Assembly (NCBI GenBank): GCA_027297085.1
Contig: JAPUIL010000801.1
Span: forward strand, 1-5,915
DNA: 5,915 bases
Source of the DNA: Verrucomicrobiota bacterium
Lineage (GTDB): Bacteria; Verrucomicrobiota; Verrucomicrobiia; Opitutales; UBA2995
Direction: 5' to 3'
Positions 4,788 through 5,915 of this stretch are shown here, one piece after another. Made by a program: the position numbers and the translations under genes. Numbering within the stretch: position 1 is the stretch's first letter; every line of letters begins with the position of its first letter. The notes beneath the pieces are model-generated. The model did no database searches. It was not told where the DNA came from and was given only the letters and a program-made list of their open reading frames with translations.

Positions 4788-5711
4788 ATGAAAGAGGCGT
4801 CCAATATAGACGAACCAGTATTCGTCATCGGGACGGGGCGCAGTGGACTGAGCCCCTTAATGGATTTAATTGCTTATCATAAGACTTTTGCCTGGCTATG
4901 TCAATATAATGCAAAATTTCCTGCTTATTATGGAGTTTCATTTCTTCCTAGGATAGTTGATTTGCCCATATTTAATTCCAAATTAAAATTCAAAAAAGTA
5001 GTGCCAAAGCATGCTGAGGCTTTTCCTTTTTGGAACCAGCACTTCAGGGGATTTGGGAGACCCTTCCGCGATCTAGTGGAGGATGATGTTACACCTTTGG
5101 TGAGACGGAGAATAAGACATGCCGTGAGTGAAGTCATGAGATTTCAGGCGAAAGATAGGTTTATAGCAGAGTATTCTGGATGGTCTAGGATAAGCTTTAT
5201 GAAGTCAATCTTCCCGAATGCAAAATTTATTCATATCGTAAGGGATGGCAGGGCTGTAGCTAATTCTCTGATCAATGTAGGTTGGTGGAACGGTTGGGAG
5301 GGTATCCACAAGTGGCGATGGGGGGTTCCGGAACCATGCATGCTGGAAAAGCTTGAAAAGTATAGCTATTCTTTCTTGGCACTGGCCGCGGTTCAATGGA
5401 AGATACTCGTTAGAAATATTTTAGAGAAAAGCAAACTTCTAAAAAAAGAAGATCTCCTGCTCGTGCGTTACGAAGATCTGGTAAAAAATCCTTATAAGAT
5501 CGCTTCTCAATGTCTAGATTTCTTAGGAGTTGATAAAAATTGCAAGAGGTTTAAAAAACATCTGTCAACAGTTAAGATCGTCGATGCTAATAATAACAAA
5601 TTTAGAATTCCGGCCTGGAAGGACAATATGACCAAAAAGCAGATTGCTATGTTGAATGATGTACTTGAGGATGAATTGGTTTATCTTAATTATTTAATCG
5701 GCTTACCCTAA
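4788..5711 (+). CDS. PAPS-dependent sulfotransferase
   Basis: A 307-residue protein of the Sulfotransfer_1/3 fold. The 5'-phosphosulfate-binding loop is VFVIGTGRSGLSPL (11-24). The 3'-phosphate-binding segment is FIHIVRDGRAVANSL (147-161), with R152 and S160 as the usual contacts. LLVRYEDLVKNP (224-235) is the conserved strand/helix after it. The family moves sulfate from PAPS to a hydroxyl or amine; here the acceptor is unknown, and the cluster suggests a glycan or other cluster product. No signal peptide or membrane helix is seen, so the enzyme is probably cytosolic. It begins 21 bases after the fusion gene. ATG 4788 is chosen; a TTG at 4785 would add one residue. No clear Shine-Dalgarno sequence is visible, so translation may depend on the upstream gene. 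The phosphosulfate loop has LSPL where TTLL is common, and its codons lie in an inverted repeat. A+T content is clearly higher than in the fusion gene. Confidence 0.88.
   Translation: MKEASNIDEPVFVIGTGRSGLSPLMDLIAYHKTFAWLCQYNAKFPAYYGVSFLPRIVDLPIFNSKLKFKKVVPKHAEAFPFWNQHFRGFGRPFRDLVEDDVTPLVRRRIRHAVSEVMRFQAKDRFIAEYSGWSRISFMKSIFPNAKFIHIVRDGRAVANSLINVGWWNGWEGIHKWRWGVPEPCMLEKLEKYSYSFLALAAVQWKILVRNILEKSKLLKKEDLLLVRYEDLVKNPYKIASQCLDFLGVDKNCKRFKKHLSTVKIVDANNNKFRIPAWKDNMTKKQIAMLNDVLEDELVYLNYLIGLP
4835..4856. repeat. 10-bp inverted repeat with one mismatch over the sulfotransferase PAPS loop
   Basis: GGGGCGCAGT (4835-4844) pairs with ACTGAGCCCC (4847-4856) across a GG loop; G4840/A4851 is the only mismatch. 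It encodes the GRSGLSP part of the phosphosulfate-binding loop. Confidence 0.85.
5324..5335. repeat. 12-nt perfect palindrome in the sulfotransferase gene
   Basis: GGTTCCGGAACC is fully self-complementary with no central base. It is unremarkable alone and is listed with the window-wide set of coding palindromes. Confidence 0.85.
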
Positions 5712-5726
5712 ACAAGGTTTTACCAA

Positions 5727-5915
5727 ATGCAAAAGATTAAGGTTATCTATATTATGGGAACGGGTAGATGTGGGGGTACAATCTTAGGGATTCTTTTAGG
5801 TAATTTGAAGGATATATTTTATGCTGGTGAATTGGCATTCTGGCATAAATTCAAAGGTGTTCCTAAAACAGACAATGAAGAAGTTTTAAAATTTTGGCTA
5901 AATTTTAAAGACAAT
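5727..5915 (+). CDS. Second sulfotransferase, 3' end beyond the window
   Basis: The frame is open from ATG 5727 to the edge, giving 63 residues. The start MQKIKVIYIMGTGRCGGTIL is a beta strand followed by the GTGRCGGT phosphosulfate-binding loop (11-18) of PAPS-dependent sulfotransferases, then GILLGN and YAGELAFW, which match the usual helix and following segment. AAGG at 5714-5717 lies nine bases upstream of the ATG. It starts 15 bases after the first sulfotransferase and is presumably cotranscribed. The loop differs from that of its neighbour, so it is a separate family member rather than a recent duplicate. Sequence composition is AT-rich like the neighbour's. The 3'-phosphate-binding half is outside the window, so catalytic competence cannot be judged. 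Confidence 0.8.
   Translation, partial: MQKIKVIYIMGTGRCGGTILGILLGNLKDIFYAGELAFWHKFKGVPKTDNEEVLKFWLNFKDN

Overview
The window is a single-strand (+) run of six genes from a bacterium of moderate GC content (roughly mid-40s percent by eye). Gene spacing, Shine-Dalgarno sites and protein families are all bacterial. No rRNA, tRNA, integrase, transposase or other marker allows a taxonomic call. The gene set (GNAT/CelD-like transferase, kinase-fold phosphotransferase, SAM methyltransferase, sulfate-activating enzyme, two sulfotransferases) looks like part of a surface-glycan or small-molecule modification cluster that ends in sulfation.

Left part (1-861): the 5'-truncated remains of a GNAT/CelD-type acyltransferase. 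An amber codon, an ochre codon and an apparent small internal loss interrupt one otherwise continuous reading frame. Middle (962-2559): an APH-like kinase whose stop overlaps the start of a class I methyltransferase (ATGA). The methyltransferase frame is cut by an in-frame TAG at 2416-2418 but stays open, with family-like sequence, to a TGA at 2557-2559.

Right part (2607-5915): a 719-residue protein in which the A and B domains of pyruvate kinase are joined directly to a complete ATP sulfurylase, then a sulfotransferase, then the start of a second sulfotransferase that runs off the window. The logic suggested is sulfate activation (ATP + sulfate to APS) with a built-in ATP-regenerating domain, feeding PAPS-dependent sulfotransferases. 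The APS kinase needed to make PAPS is not in the window.

The main unexplained signal at the DNA level is a set of strong perfect or near-perfect inverted repeats inside coding sequence. The best are a 31-nt perfect palindrome (1025-1055), a 25-nt perfect palindrome (4083-4107) and a 25-nt palindrome with one mismatch (4423-4447), all with a single central base. The longest are far beyond chance expectation. They could reflect template-switch mutation, mRNA structure or an undescribed palindromic element. No confident promoter or terminator was found.
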